Source of the DNA: Bacteroidales bacterium UBA3743
Lineage (GTDB): Bacteria; Bacteroidota; Bacteroidia; Bacteroidales; Paludibacteraceae
Direction: 5' to 3'
NCBI GenBank assembly: GCA_002371265.1
Contig: DFGT01000015.1
Coordinates: 7,920-70,171, forward strand
DNA: 62,252 bases
Each line of letters opens with the position of its first letter. The first letter of the stretch is position 1. The position numbers and the translations under genes are program-made. Below are positions 61,853-62,252 of this stretch, in pieces. The notes below the pieces were generated by a model. The model had not been told where the DNA came from. It saw only the letters and a list, made by a program, of their open reading frames with translations, and did no database searches.

Positions 61853-62054
61853 TTAGTTTATGACTGATTTTTAGTTTTTTCCTCAAAAAAAGTCAAAGAC
61901 TTTCTCTGAAAAACTCTATCCTCTGTGGTTTTTGTTTTATATGTGCTCGCCTTCGGCTCGCACGTGGGAAGGGGTTAGGGCGTTCCGACCTTAACAATCC
62001 TCAAATTAAGCCACAGAACAAGCTCAGTTTTTTGCAATATCAATCATAAACTAA
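61853..62054 (+). repeat. Three-hairpin dispersed repeat, copy 3
   Basis: H1 at 61889-61903 (AAAGTC AAA GACTTT), H2 at 61943-61963 (GTGCTCGCC TTC GGCTCGCAC), H3 at 61977-61991 (AGGGCG TTC CGACCT, one G-A mismatch), then TTAACAATCCTCA. 11-bp inverted ends TTAGTTTATGA and TCATAAACTAA bracket it. Confidence 0.75.
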
Positions 62055-62115
62055 CATAAAGCACTCTTTTTTAACGGAATATTCCACAAAACTCTACTCT
62101 TTTTGGGGCTCTGTC

Positions 62116-62252
62116 TTAGTTTATGACTGATTTTTCGCCTCTTTTCCTCAAAAAAAGTCGAAGACTTTCTCTGAAAAACTCTATTCTCTGTGTTTTTTGT
62201 TTTATATGTGCTCGTCTACGGCTCGCACGTGGGAAGGGGTTAGGGCGTTCCG
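62116..62252 (+). repeat. Three-hairpin dispersed repeat, copy 4 (cut by window end)
   Basis: A tandem direct copy 263 bases after copy 3. TTAGTTTATGA opens it at 62116; H1 reads AAAGTC GAA GACTTT; H2 reads GTGCTCGTC TAC GGCTCGCAC, a T.G wobble replacing C-G. H3 is truncated. Confidence 0.7.

Overview
The window reads as chromosomal DNA of a member of the Bacteroidales (Bacteroidota). The signs are promoters of the TTG/TTTG-N19-20-TAnnTTTG type instead of sigma70 boxes, many lipoproteins carrying an acidic export signal right after the lipidated cysteine, a PorT-type beta-barrel, a PCMD-domain protein, TonB-type proteins, MenE, and an OmpH/Skp family protein. Species cannot be named from the sequence. 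Most genes lie on the minus strand. One tRNA (Pro, TGG) is present; no rRNA, CRISPR array, integrase or phage module was seen.

Layout. 1-780: 3' end of pyruvate:ferredoxin oxidoreductase and a copy of a multi-hairpin repeat. 782-5351: a GT90 glycosyltransferase, then three outward-facing lipoprotein genes, the middle one a cholesterol-dependent-cytolysin-like protein. 5401-10568: a frameshifted pseudogene, cstA, a mannose-1-phosphate guanylyltransferase, a Bax-inhibitor-1 protein and a DegQ/HtrA protease. 10687-11378: an MNT/HEPN pair. 11435-20830: a tightly coupled four-gene operon (periplasmic vWA protein, 1102-residue tubulin/FtsZ-like GTPase, two large membrane proteins). 21038-23036: two TonB-type paralogs with a cysteine-cluster N-terminus. 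23217-33560: an IMP dehydrogenase-type gene, a beta-barrel, a five-LysM/periplasmic-binding fusion, a lipoprotein, tRNA-Pro, a TPR protein and gyrA. 33833-35665: two paralogous membrane proteins that begin with a truncated protein-kinase N-lobe, one ending in a BatD-like domain. 35821-40210: GT4, PCMD protein, small membrane protein, AspT/YidE-type transporter. 40586-43799: sacsin-type ATPase with a 6-TM partner. 44070-51646: a degenerate NlpC/P60-like protein, menE, a CrtI-like oxidoreductase, nadB, pepD and a lipid-anchored OmpH. 51906-61510: a defence island (type III restriction-modification, KAP NTPase, RloA/RloB-type ATPase-TOPRIM pair). 61511-62252: AT-rich DNA and two more copies of the multi-hairpin repeat.

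How it fits together. Housekeeping genes (guaB, gyrA, nadB, menE, pepD, cstA) are interspersed with accessory modules. The vWA/tubulin operon is the strongest candidate for a little-described multi-protein machine: overlapping ATGA junctions couple three genes, and the products place a GTPase in the cytoplasm, two polytopic proteins in the membrane and a MIDAS vWA domain in the periplasm. The kinase-N-lobe/BatD pair may belong to a related kind of system. Noncoding DNA is unusually rich in palindromes: a three-hairpin dispersed repeat with covarying stems, AGAGACG..CGTCTCT terminators with variable cores, GCGRAA..TTYCGC hairpins, and a nested stem element upstream of the type III methylase.
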